A stretch of 64,000 nucleotides of DNA from assembly GCA_947652605.1 (NCBI GenBank), contig OX393577.1, forward strand, positions 23,563,466 through 23,627,465. Reading direction: 5' to 3'. Positions 12,788-23,933 of the stretch are shown here, in pieces; the stretch's first letter is position 1, and every line of letters starts with the position of its first letter. The stretch comes from Elmis aenea. Its lineage: Eukaryota > Arthropoda > Insecta > Coleoptera > Elmidae. Under the pieces are notes generated by a model. The model had not been told where the DNA came from, did no database searches, and worked only from the letters and a program-made list of their open reading frames with translations. Both the position numbers and the translations under genes were made by a program.

Positions 12788-14882
12788 CTACGGTCTGCGC
12801 CGCTTCTCCGTCCCCAGTCTCCATTTACTTCTGTCGTAGCACATGTCCTCCTCTAATTGCCTTGTTTTCATGGCCTCATTTATATCGTCCCGCCAGCTTC
12901 TTCTAGGGCGTCCTCTTTTCCTTCTTTCGGCCGGTATCCATTCCAGAATTCTCCTTGGCCATCTTGTATTTTTCATCCTTTTCGTATGTCCGAACCATTT
13001 TAGTTGCTTCTTTTCGACAACTTCTATTATGTTGGTGTCCATATTCATATTTTCTCTGATCGTGTCGTTTCTGACTCTTTCTATTCTTGATGTTCTACAA
13101 CTTCTCCTGAGGTAATCCATTTCCGTCGTCATGAGTTTGTTTCTATTCTTTTTTGTCATATCCCATGTTTCGGCTCCGTATGTGATTATACTTTGTACTA
13201 TGCTTATATATATTCGTTTTTTGTTTTCCTTTGTGATTGTTTTGTCCCACAAGATCGAGTTTAGCGTCCGTATTGTCTTTTTTCCTTTATTTATCCTTTC
13301 CTTTATTTCATCGTTACTACTTCCCTGGTTGTTGAGGATTATTCCTAGGTATTTACATGTGGTCACACCTTTTATCCTTCTCGTGTTATCTAGTACCAGA
13401 TCTTCATGATATTCATTTCCCACTATCATATATTCCGATTTCTCCATATTGATTGTAAGTCCTGCTGCTTCGTATTCTTCTTGAAGCTTTCTGATCATAT
13501 AGTTCAAATCATCTTGGTCCTCCGCTATCACCATCTGATCATCCGCGAAGTATAGGCTAAACAGTTTTTCGTCCCCTATCTGCAGCCCCATTTCTCTAAT
13601 TTTACTCGTCCACTTAGTTAGGGCTTTGTCTAAATATATTTTAAAAAGTGTAGGGGAAAGACTACACCCTTGTCTTAAACCCTTTGTTGTATTAAACGGT
13701 TGTGTGTATGACTTCCCATTCTTTATTCTTGTGGTATTTTCGTCATACAGATTTTTAACTGCTTTTATCAGGACCGAGGGTACGTTTATTTCTTTAAGAG
13801 CATTCCACATCTGCGAGATTGGTACGCTATCATACGCTTTCTCTAGATCTATCAGCGCTAAATGTAGTTCCCTACTCCTCTGTGCTCTTTTCTCGCATGC
13901 TATTTTGATAGTAAAAATATTATCTACTGTGGATCTCCCCGTTCTAAAACCCGCCTGTTCTTCTGGCTGTTTGTCTTCGATTTTCTTCTCTATCATATTC
14001 TTTATTATCTTTGAATACATTCTTCCTATTGAACAAATCACTGCTATTCCTCTATAGTTTTTAGGATTGTTTTTAGCTCCTTTCTTGTGGATTGGCGTAA
14101 TATATGCTGTTCTCCATTCTTCGGGTACTTTTCCGCCATTTATACATCTTTGGAACAGGCTTGCCAGACTCACATATAATTCTTCAGGTCCGTATTTCAG
14201 TAGTTCATTATATATACCCCCTATTCCAGGTGATTTTTTAAGTTTCATGGTTCTAACTACTTCCTTTATCTGTGATATATCTATAGTAATGTTTTCACTT
14301 CCCGTTCCTTCTTCTATTTTTTCCTCTTTTAAGAATCTTCTTCTTCTTTCTGTCAATAGTTCTTTAAAGTGTTCTTCCCACTGTTTGTCTGATATACTAT
14401 TGAGGTGATGTTGATTGTCCGATTTCCTTAGGTTCTTAATTATCCGCCATGCTTCTGAGCTCCTTGCGCCTCCTATATATTGTTCCACGTGTTCGCATTT
14501 CTTTATCCACGCTTCATTTTTCTTTTTCAGTACTTGTCTCTTGACTTCTCTATTTAGTACTCGATATTCTTCTTGTACTTCTCTGTTGTCCCTGTCTTGT
14601 AGTCGTCTTAAATGTACTTCCTTCTTTTTCTCGATCTGTTCTTCAATGTTTTTATCCCACCAATATGGTTTCCTGTTATTTTCTTCTATTCCTAAAGCGT
14701 CTTCGGCTGCTTCTTTTATGCACTTTTTTATAAATTCGTATTCTTCCTCAATCGTCCGTTCTTGTATTGTAAGTTTCTGTTTGAGTCTCTTTTGGTATAC
14801 GTATTTAGTGCTATCGTGTTCTAGGCTTTGAATATTGTATCTTGTGATCTGTGGGTCAAATATATTCGGGTTTATACTTTCT
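12788..14882 (-). pseudogene. LINE reverse transcriptase (3' part of the LINE ORF), separated from its endonuclease
   Basis: It is open for about 700 codons on the minus strand. Counting from the in-frame GTG at 14488, the motifs are: KKSPGIGGIYNELLKYG (84-100), PIHKKG (132-137), NYRGIAV (144-150), QAGFRTGRST (178-187), LIDLEKAYDSV with the first catalytic Asp at 214, GLRQGCSLSP (270-279), FADD (314-317) and the primer-grip region KYLGI (379-383). A C-terminal domain follows, with WFGH (498-501) and RGRPRRSW (525-532). The frame stays open upstream of the GTG through a linker to the inversion point at about 14882. The polymerase core looks intact, but the protein cannot be made as a unit because its endonuclease half is inverted, so I call it a pseudogene. 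Many ORFs on the opposite strand here are shadows. Confidence 0.9.
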
Positions 14883-15028
14883 GCCTGGGAAAGAGAATAG
14901 GTGGATCGAGTAGCCTATTGTCCGACTCAGCCGGTCCCAAGCCCGGATAAAAGAGGAGGGTTGGGGAGCAATGGGCTAGCTCCCCGTCTCCCCGTAAAAA
15001 GGATAATTTTGCTAAAAAACCCAGCAAC
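14883..15028 (+). other. Probable 5' untranslated leader of the inverted LINE half
   Basis: This GC-richer stretch ahead of the endonuclease ORF contains GACTCAGCCGGTCCCAAGCC and AGCTCCCCGTCTCCCCGTAA. It lies between the inversion point and the first ATG and reads on the plus strand with the endonuclease. Its composition contrasts with the flanks, in line with a LINE leader. Confidence 0.6.
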
Positions 15029-15868
15029 ATGCCTCGGAAGCAGGACGGAAAGAAAAGACGACGAACACAGCAAAGAAAATGGACGATGAATATAGCGGAA
15101 TGGAATATTCAAGGAATAAGAAATAAAACTAAAGAAATACTCATGGAACTCGTGAAAAGAAATATTGATATAATTGTCCTTCCAGAAACGAAAAAGAAAG
15201 GAAATGGGTGTGAAAAATTACAAGGATATGTACATTTATACACCGGAGTGGAAAAAAGTGAAAGAGCCAGGGCAGGAGTATCTATCTTGATTAAAGAAAA
15301 ATGGCAGAAATATATAAGATCTTGGGAACCTATAAACGAAAAAATTATAAAGGTAACCATGGAACTAAGAGGAACAATTATCAAAATTTTAGGCATATAT
15401 GCACCAAATGACAACGCTCCAGTGGCCACAAAGGACGAGTTTGAGAGAACTTTGGAAAATCAAATAGAACAGGGAACAGATATTCAGGAAATGATAATAA
15501 TAGGGGATTGTAATGCCAGAGTAGGAAAACAGAGCAACAGTCGAGTGATAGGTACCCACGGAGAAGAAACAATAAATGACAATGGGGAAAGACTGATCAG
15601 TATATGCGAACAATATGACCTAAAGATACAAAACACCTTCTTTGAACATAAAAATATACATAAATATACCTGGTACCAACATACGAGGAATTTAAAGTCA
15701 ATTATCGATTACATTATTACTAAACAAAGATCAAATATAAAAATGCAGGACGTCAGGGTAAGAAGAGGAGCAGACTGTGGCTCGGATCACTGTCTAGTAG
15801 AGTCAAAAATGTACATACCTTATCGTTGGAACCAACATACAGAAGAAAGTATTTTATTTTTTAATTAA
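15029..15868 (+). pseudogene. LINE apurinic/apyrimidinic-type endonuclease (5' half, inverted)
   Basis: The endonuclease/exonuclease/phosphatase fold motifs occur in order: NIAEWNIQGI (21-30), LPETK with the metal-binding Glu at 53, GVSILIKEKW (83-92), GIYAPND (122-128), IIIGDCNARVG (156-166), IDYII (226-230) and the catalytic SDH at 252-254. In the family this enzyme nicks target DNA to prime reverse transcription. The ORF may start at Met1 (15029), after a basic KKRRRTQQRK stretch, or at Met20 (15086). The frame runs into the target duplication at 15851 and stops there, so the last residues are host-derived. The domain is complete, but the reverse transcriptase is on the other strand because of the inversion. 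Confidence 0.92.
15851..15865 (+). repeat. Target-site duplication of the LINE, right copy
   Basis: Identical 15-mer to 12754-12768. It marks the outer end of the inverted 5' half and the return into foldback element 4. Confidence 0.85.
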
Positions 15869-16107
15869 CCATAAAAATCTGTATAAAAACCTTCAAAACA
15901 TTTTGTTCTATTTTAATAAATAAAGAAATCACAGTAAATTTTCAAAAATGGTGAAATTTAATTTTTCGTCTGTAGTGCGATATAAAAAATCTGATTACAT
16001 AGGCGTTCTTTTCTCAAAAAAATAGCCCAAGAGACCGATATCAGATTTTCGCTAACTATTACGGTAACCGAGATACCCCGTAAAACATTCGTATTTGGTC
16101 TACCCTG

Positions 16108-18864
16108 TATAGTCTTTGTACTTTTTGAAAAAAAAAATTTTAAAAAAAATTGAACTGAATAACCCTGAAATCATTTATTTTACAATTTTAAATTATTAAT
16201 TAAAAATGAAAAAGTGCAGACTTGGTACTTTTTTTATGAGAAACTACTTTTACTTATTAATTCATAGGAGAACATAACATGAAACCGCTGATACTTCAAG
16301 TATATTATTATAACGAGAAGTTGGCTTAGAGTATGTACCCATATCATAACATCAAGTATACAGGACAGCTAATTCACATACGAGTCTGCTATCTTTATGT
16401 TCGCATCGCTAGCAAATCGCCATTGCATCTTGCTAAAACTTTTATGCAAAAAATACTATGCTACTAGACATGTTGAGCAAGAAACGAGCTGCAATAAAAC
16501 GTACCAGTGTTATTTTACACAATATAAATACATTTTGTATGTGTTTTTGCAACATGAAACAATATTAATGCAAGTTGCAACTGAAAAAGTGCATTAAAAT
16601 TGAAATAAGTCTGCTTTTTTGTTCAAGTATGTTATAAAAAACATTTTTTTATTAATTATAAAAGAAAATAGGTTTCAGATTCACTTTCACTGAAAAAATT
16701 TTGATTTTAAGTGATATTTAAAGAAATTACTTTGGGAATTATAAACTCTAAAATAAAATACTCTGAATTATTTATTTTATATATATTATAAAACTTATTT
16801 TGTAACAATTTTGCTATTTTATTTCAAGTTTTTTCACTTAATCTTTCTTTTAATTCTTGCCATATACTTTTTTAAGTAGAATTCTATAGGTACGTGTCAA
16901 TATTTTATTTAATTAGCGTTTTATAATTTAGTTGAGCTGGTATTCTGCAAAGTAAAATAGCCTAAAGTAATATTTTCTACTTCACGAATAATTGAAATCC
17001 CATGTACAGGCTTTTAAAATAATGAAATTCAAGTGCAATTAGAAAAGGTTCTCGGCAAAATGTATAATTAATTTAGGTTATTTGTATTCTGTGTATAAGG
17101 GACTTTAACTCTTGAAATTAATTATATCGTTGGAGAAAGGCTTACAGCATAAAACATGGCAGTTTTTCAGGACTAATTTAGAATAGGAGTTTTTGCTCTT
17201 TCAATTTTACAGGTCTTTTTTCAGTTTTAGTACATCATTCAGCTATAAATAACACTAGCGCAAAATGCATCTAACAATCAGCAAGATTCGATTTGCTCAG
17301 TTCCAGTATGCCTTTATGGCAGTGTAAAAAACGTCAATCTAGTGTCACCGCCCCTACAACATTGCGTATATGCTGACAGTGGAATCTTCAGATAATTTAC
17401 AAAGGGTGCCTTACGCCTTGCTGTTGATATTGTAAAAATAAAAGTTTTAAAGTCGAAACTACTTCGATGGCTTAAAATATGTTTAAAATGTTTTTGTAAT
17501 ATGACCACTGCAAAATTTTCAACATTTTGCCTTTAAAAGATGCAAGGGTGCCTATACACTTTTTTCAAAATTTTGAACGACCGAGGCAATAATTTTTAAT
17601 GGGTTTCTGAACGTATTAATTGTTTAAATCTCTTGTTTATTGTGTTTACCACTCTTAAAAGCCATGGAGACCATTTTGCCAGAAAGTCAAATATTTAAAC
17701 ATATTAAAACGTTTTTAACGTTTGCTTGATTAATCTGAAATATAGATATGTTTAACGTACCAGATACGTTAAAACCTTGAGTAGATAAAAATATCTCATC
17801 CTGCTGGTAACGCTACAGTTCTCACTTGAGCCTGCTTATCTTGCAAAGCAGCATGTTTGAGGTTTTGCATAATGTATTACTAGCTTAAGTGAGCTTAAAG
17901 GAAACCAAAGCAGATTTTATTGAAATTAGTTCCATATATTGCGCAGATTTACTCGTCTGTGGCGAAAGCTTTAGTAGAGAATTTTCACAAGTGTATGCAA
18001 GTAGATTTTAATTCTTTGTTAAATAAATTAAGAACAAATATTGAAATATTTTGAAAAATTGATTATTATAAGAATAATTCTACCATTATCATTTTGTTTT
18101 TTGAACACAAAGCCCTTAAAGTTTCTTTAGAATTTGTTTTGAAAATTCTCAACGTTTCACTGAAAATTTGCTTCAGAAAACATTCATAATATTACAACCT
18201 GCCTTGGCAAAGGCATACCGAAACCAAATAGGGCAGGAGATGTACTGTCGGGCTTCTGCATTTTAATCTAAATAAAAGCTTGTTGCAGGCAAAGAACTAG
18301 GTTTTGCTTCGAAATAAAACTAAATAAATTTGTTAGTATAACCAATCAAATTTATCCCGTATATGTTACGGTTAATTCAGTCATTGGTGCTACACTTTAT
18401 TTAAAATACTCTACATCATTCTGAATTCTAGAGTATACCCAAACATACAAAATTCTAGTTGTAAGATTTTATCAAGTTTGTTTAAATAAGCTCAATTTAC
18501 ATTTAAAGTAAAATGTTTTACGCTCAATTATGTGTAAATGTTAAATATATGCTGTCGAGTAATTTGAATAGTAGAAAATGTTATAATTATAATGTTTTAT
18601 ATATGAATAAAACGTATAAACACAATTAAGAAAAAAGACAATAGATGATTTACATATAAAGGTCCATTGTGGCGCTCGGCTCTAATCATTTACGCCCGTT
18701 TTACGGTTTGACAGCTCCGGGCACCGGAAGAGACGTTAATTGTCAGAGCAAACTACCTTGGGATACCATTAGACCTAGGTAAGCTAATGAATCTTACGAA
18801 TATTAATGATATTGTAAAATGATGTTGGTTTATTTAAGGCATCTATTGGTATTAAATAACTTTT
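16108..18864. other. AT-rich stretch without recognised genes
   Basis: Only short chance ORFs are present (60-66 codons). A block at about 18650-18755 is the second copy of the diverged repeat found at about 5905. No terminal inverted repeats were noticed. Confidence 0.6.
18650..18755 (+). repeat. Diverged about 100-bp repeat, copy 2
   Basis: Partner of 5905-6010, with GGTCCATTGT, ACAGCTCCGG and GGAAGAGACGTTAATTGTC in the same order and orientation. Boundaries are approximate. Confidence 0.45.
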
Positions 18865-19228
18865 TGTGCGATCGTACTAGAAACAGCTGTTTGACGGACG
18901 CGTTAGCAACCATAAAGTACTGCATTACCGGCCCTATCCTTAGCAACGGCCGTAAAAGTTACTTTTCAGGCCGTTACCCTTAGCAACGGCCGAAAAAGTA
19001 ACTTTTACGGCCGTTGCTAAGGAGAGGGCCGGTAATGCAGTACATACGCCGTCATCTGTCAGTGACAGAATGTCACGTAGTTTCTAACCTAAAATTTTGA
19101 AAATTACTAAAAATTTAAATTGTTTTTAATTCTATCGCACAAAAAATGTAATATGCACCTCGGCCAAAACGTACTTTTTCGGCCGCGTCTGGTTTGCTGG
19201 CCTTGATACATAAATAACTATTACGGGT
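18865..19228 (+). mobile_element. Palindrome-rich element with TTTTTGTGCGATCG end, copy 2 (partial)
   Basis: It starts CTTTTTGTGCGATCGTACTAG and runs through the same CGGCCGTTGCTAAG hairpins, GACAGAATGTCACGTAG and the TCGCACAAAAAATG block as copy 1 in opposite orientation. It ends after GGCCTTGATACATAAATAAC at about 19228. Compared with 3556-4122 it lacks the far inverted arm. Confidence 0.85.
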
Positions 19229-21311
19229 TTAAAAAAATGATAAGTAAGCTTAAGTAAATAAAAACGTTCAATTAATTCAGTAATGACACATGATTTTTGA
19301 TAAAATCATATGCTGATATGCTACAAAAAGTTTTGCATGGATGAAAGATGAGGTAGCGTAATTAGTCACCAATAAAAAGCCACCAATTATATTAAAGTAT
19401 ACAATTTTAATATTTATTCTAATTTCAATATGGTTCAATATAAATAATTGGAATATTTTACAAATATGTTTCTTGTTCATATGCACGGTATCATGCAAAA
19501 TACGTCGTTACCTAAACCTTTTCATTTCATTTCATCTCATTACATTGTATTAAATATTACGCGAAAAATGCAATATTCTTTTGATGGCATGTGATATTAA
19601 AAACATTCTGAAGCCACTTCACTGTTTAATTTGGCTATCCTTATGAAAATGACGCCGTTTTATTTTCATAACGTCTTGGAACTCGATCATCCAAAACAGA
19701 CAAAATCTACAACCGATCCCTCTCGAATTCTATGTCCAGAGTAACAATTCTTTCACAATGTTTCTACTACATACAACTTTTATCTTCTGTGAACAAGATT
19801 TATATGGACCTTGTGTACTAAGTGAACCGTATAAAACCATTTTATGAGATTTGTACATACAGCGTATTTATTTAAGACGTTTATTGGCTTATATCGTTGT
19901 CTTGAGAAAGTTTAATAAAGAGCTGAAACGTTGTCGCTCATATGATAGCAAAACAAAATTACGAAAGTTTAAATGTTATATTAAATTCTGAAAGAGTAAA
20001 AGGTCTTGGCGATTTCATACCTCCGCAAAAAAAGACAACTGCTTTCGTTTCCAAGGTAACTCAGTGCCCCCAACTACACAAATCCACCGATTTATTACGT
20101 TCTTAACGCTGTGCAAAAGGGATGATGCTAGACAGACGGACAGCTTGGCAAGAGACTTAGGGATTTCTGGCAAGAAAAATTCGACACAAATAGATTTTAT
20201 TGGTGTTGGCACGTTCCCTCGCAGTGATCAGTTATTGGCAGGCTTTGATATAACACAATTTAATAAAAACAAAGATTATAGGTTTTTATTAAAAAAGCTT
20301 TATCTTAAAAATATACATACAAATTTGTTCAGAAATTATTATAAAGTTTTGTTATAAGTTTAAAACATTGAAAAGTTAAATGTGTTTTTAAGTTTTATTT
20401 AATATAATACTGCCTATTTAGATTTAAAACTCCGGAAATATAATGTTTAACATTTGCCCACTTACATTTTTGATAGAAGTTCAAAATATTTTTAATAAAA
20501 CAGCTTAATCATTTCGATGAAAATTTGTTGTTGTTGAATAGTATGTAATGGTACATAAGAAGTGTTCATTTATTTATATATTTCAAAATAAAAACTAGGT
20601 GTTTTAAAAGTTAAAGAAATAATGATGACAGCTTATTATGGAATTAAAATTGTTGTAAATAACTGAAAAGACTGAACATAGTTCTGTAAAAATGGAAAGT
20701 GATATCCTGCCTAAACGTTAAAAAAAGGTTATACTCGATAAACGTTTTCATAGTACACTACAGATCGTAAATAATAATTTGATGAAAATTTAAACAATTT
20801 TGTCTTCTTAATTAATCATTAAGTTTTCTGTTGAAATTTGTCTTGACTAAAATAAAATAATGTCACGTCCGTTAGCTATATAAATATGCAGTCAAAACAA
20901 CCTCGTTTGCATATAACATCTATTCATTGCTTTAAAATCAATATAAAATTAAATTAAAACAAATAGATAATCGCAGCAGAAACAAATTAAGCCTATTAAT
21001 TACTTAACGCTGTTATTTCTCCAAATAACGATGTGGTAAGGTAACTCCACCTAATTAGTAATGTTACGCTACTGAGTGTACCGCTAATATATCAAAATCA
21101 AATCCCGAAGCACACACATTACTCAGTATTAAGGGCATTATATTGATTTCCTATACTATCACTAATTCCTCGATAGGAAATTAAATTTTAATATTAAACT
21201 AGTCAAATTACCTTATGACTTGTCATTATATCTGTGATGGTCGTTCTTCTATTCATTTTTGTTGTGTTTAAAATTGAGCTGAGCCTAAGTAATCGCATAT
21301 TAACCGTATAC
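19229..21311. other. Unassigned stretch, one GC-richer ORF
   Basis: A 97-codon frame at 20064-20357 lies in a slightly GC-richer patch (about 20030-20230) but matches no family I recognise and has basic, AT-driven C-terminal codons. At 19900-19939 a TTGAGAAAG...GCTGAAACGTTGTCGC tract resembles tracts inside several foldback elements. Nothing else was recognised. Confidence 0.5.
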
Positions 21312-22880
21312 AGGGTGTCCCAGATAACATTTCCAGCATGGGGATCTCGCTTATTATAAGAGATACAGGTTTGTTTAAATTAGATGAATTATTCCTTAGT
21401 ATGAGAGGAGCCACAATCAATTTTTTTTTAAAAGTACAAAATTCCTCGTGCTTCAGATGTTATAGCAAAAAATATTAAAATGCCGAATTTCTTTTTTCTC
21501 TCATAACTTTTTTATCTTAATCGTTAGGACACATTTATTTGTACTTTCTTTTGGTACTTTTTAATGGAGAATGTAACCATTATTTTAGTTTTTTTTTTAC
21601 ACCTACCGTTTTCGATATATTATCCCTACTTTCATGTTTTCTCATGGGCCGCGAAGTTGGCTATGGAATAGTTAAATGTGCTTTTTTTTCTCTTTTAAAT
21701 GAGATATTACTAGCTATATCTATTTTTATAAATAAGTCACAAAATGAAGAAAAATAGTTTTCTATCCATCACTAATCAAGCTATCTATGAAAACAAAAAC
21801 AAAAAACAGCTTATTAAATGTCAAATGATAGTTACTATTTGTGCGGTATCATTTATTAGAATTTTATAGTATTGTTGTGTAATTCGATGTATTTGTAGCA
21901 AATTTGTTATTATATAATTATGGGCACATTTACAACTAATTAAAAGTTTTAATTGTTGAAATGCTACATTCTTTGCAATAGAAAATGTGTAAAATAAATA
22001 ATTCTAATTAATTATTGAATTGTTTTAGATTTTTGGTTGGTTTCCCTAAAAAAACATATTCTTAAATTTATTTCCAAATTTCTGTAATTACGCACCCTTC
22101 GTTGCCTTTCCTCGGAATATAGCTCTAAGTATATTCGCTCAGCTTTTACACAGTTTTTATGGTAAAGAACGTAGCATCTCAACATGTCAAATTTTTCGCT
22201 GTTTTTAAATGCAGCCATCATTATTGCAATTACCACAAAGACTATCGAATTACACAACAATAATATGAAATTCTAATAAATGATACCACAGACAATTGAT
22301 ACTGTCATTTGACATTTAATTAGATGTTTTTGGTTTTTATTTTCATAGATAGTTGGATAAGCGATGGGTAAAATACGATTTTTCTTCATTTTGTGACTTA
22401 TTTATAAAAATAGATATAGCAAGTAATATCTCATTTAAACAAGAAAAAACAAGCACATTTAATTATTCCACAGCCAACTTTGCGGCCCATAAGAAAAAAT
22501 GAAATTAGGGACAATATCTCAAAAATGGTAGGCCTTTAAAAATTCGAAAATAACAGATTCTCCTTTAAAAGGTGCCATAAGAAAACACAAATAAAATTGT
22601 TTTAACGATTAAGACAAAAAAGTTATGAGAGAAAAAGAAATTCGACATTTTCATATTTTTTGCTACATCTGAAGCACGAGGAATTTTGTACTTTCAAAAA
22701 TTGATTGTGTGTGAGAGATATAGGTTTGCTTAAATTAAATGAATTATTCTTAAGTATGAGAGGAGCTAAAATCAATTTTTAAAAGTACACAATTCCTTGT
22801 ATTTTAGATGTTATAACAAAAAATATGAAAATATTCAATTTCTTTTTTCTCTCACAACTTTTTTGTATTATTAATTAGAT
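21312..22880. mobile_element. Foldback DNA element 5, CAGGGTGTCCC type, rearranged right side
   Basis: The left end CAGGGTGTCCCAGATAAC at 21312 follows TA and is followed by the usual ATGGGGATCTCGC block. The arms are complementary between about 21385-21895 and 22240-22710. The right terminus is missing. Instead, at about 22707-22875, a further direct copy of part of the left arm (GAGATATAGGTTTG...GTATGAGAGGAGC) follows. The spacer encodes a DUF4817-like domain on the minus strand. Confidence 0.85.
22012..22218 (-). pseudogene. Orphan DUF4817-like helix-turn-helix domain in the foldback spacer
   Basis: This 68-codon ORF starts at the second of two adjacent Met codons (MAAFKNSEKFDML). It continues CYVLYHKNCVKAERIYLELY and RRVRNYRNLEINLR, the same layout as the domain in foldback element 1: F-x-N-x-E-K-x-D-M-L, a central A-x-x-x-Y-x-E-x-Y, then F/Y-x-x-L-x-x-N-L. 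In insect transposases this domain binds DNA at the N-terminus and is followed by a linker and a DDE domain. Here the frame ends soon after the domain and no catalytic part exists. The upstream Met at 22260 would add a 14-residue hydrophobic extension and is less likely. It could be a decayed remnant or, less likely, a small expressed DNA-binding protein. The family call is by motif memory. Confidence 0.65.
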
Positions 22881-23933
22881 CACTTTTATTAATTATCAAA
22901 TATTGTACTTTACATTTCGTATACAGTTGCGTAGGTATATATTCTAAATCTGCTTCGGTTTATGAGAAAATATAAACATTTATCTAAATTTTTTTAGTAG
23001 GTACTTTGTAGGTTAATAAATATTTTTAAAAAAGAAACATGATAAAACTTCTTTTATAGCCGGAAATTTAAACGTTTATTGCTTCATGAGTTTCATTAAC
23101 CAATTCACACAATTTTTGTGACGAAAATCGTAAAGTAATTAAATATGTTAATAAATATTATACACGAGGGATAACATTATCACCAAAAATTAACGTTTAG
23201 AATTTTCCGGTCGTATATAAATAACTTCCTGTCTTGCAAACAAAGATATAATTTTGCGGTTAATGTCTGTTTCTTTCTTGCAACTGGCTGTAAAACCAAA
23301 CTAAACATGTAAATGTTAAAAAAAAATATAAAAAATTTAGTGTTATAATTTAATTTTATAGATACAGAACGTCTAAATGTTACCTATGTTTTGAGAAAAT
23401 ATTAATTCTGTGGAATAATATAACAATGTATAATATAAAATATCCTAAACATTCATCTGCTCTTTATAACAAAGGAGCAAAGTTTTGAAGTACAATTTCC
23501 TTATTGTATTAAAACCAAATTCTGTAACCAAATTTCGTAACTGAAATAATTTCTTGGCTTAAAACTCGTTTATAACATTTAATAAGTTACATAAACACTA
23601 CACGCCGACAAATATTATTTAGCAGATTATAAACTTTCAGCTACATTTTCTTTTAAAAAGTTTTTAGAAATTTGTTCACATAGCAAGTGGTAGAATGTTG
23701 ATTTAGTTCAAAACTTTGCCATTAAGACTTCCAAAGGGACTCGAACCCAGGACGATCAAGTTTGTAACCTAATTAAAGTTTCAATGAAGGCAAAATTTTG
23801 CGTTTTAATAAAAATTGATTGAAGAAGTAACACTTATTGAGCCTAATTTACATATTTAATTTGATGCATAGAATGTCGAGCAAAGTTATTGCAAATTAAA
23901 AATCACACTAATTAATTTTTAGTATCAAGAAAT
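22881..23933. other. AT-rich stretch without recognised genes
   Basis: Nothing is coding. On the minus strand at 23737-23747 there is a perfect tRNA-type B box (GGTTCGAGTCC) without a convincing A box upstream or acceptor stem, so it may be a fragment of a tRNA-derived repeat. Confidence 0.55.

Larger units (their letters stand above)
12769..15850 (-). mobile_element. RTE-like LINE with 5' inversion (twin priming)
   Basis: This 3.1-kb insertion is bounded by a perfect 15-bp duplication (12754-12768 and 15851-15865). The 3' part (about 12769-14882) reads on the minus strand and encodes the reverse transcriptase, ending in a very short AT-repeat tail. The 5' part (about 14883-15850) reads on the plus strand and encodes the endonuclease. 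Both pieces share the short sequence AGAAAGTAT where they would have joined (14874-14882 on minus, 15844-15852 on plus). This layout is the known outcome of twin-primed reverse transcription. RTE-like is inferred from one endonuclease plus reverse-transcriptase reading frame, the short 3' region and the C-terminal KWFGH...RGRPRRSW motif. Confidence 0.85.
11895..16107. mobile_element. Foldback DNA element 4, CAGGGTAGACCAAAT type, split by a LINE
   Basis: The left end reads CAAGGTGGATCAAATTCG from 11895 and the right end is its complement, closing ...CTACCCTG at 16107 with TA following. The subterminal block GGTTACCGTAATAGTTAGCG...GATATCGGTCTCTTG is mirrored at 16020-16070. Without the 3.1-kb LINE (12769-15850) and one copy of its duplication, it is a palindrome of about 1.1 kb centred near 12.43 kb. 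The ends resemble those at 30230 and 55383, so these are related families. Confidence 0.9.

Noticed and set aside
12843..14831. Several plus-strand ORFs of 90-143 codons
   Set aside because: They lie opposite the long minus-strand reverse transcriptase frame and are its shadows, rich in Phe/Ser/Leu as expected from complementing Lys/Glu-rich codons.
20064..20357. 97-codon protein-coding gene or exon
   Set aside because: No recognised domain, and the C-terminal third is AT-driven codons. It is mentioned only as part of the unassigned stretch.
23737..23765. tRNA gene on the minus strand
   Set aside because: Only the B box (GGTTCGAGTCC) is present; no A box, anticodon arm or acceptor stem pairing is visible.
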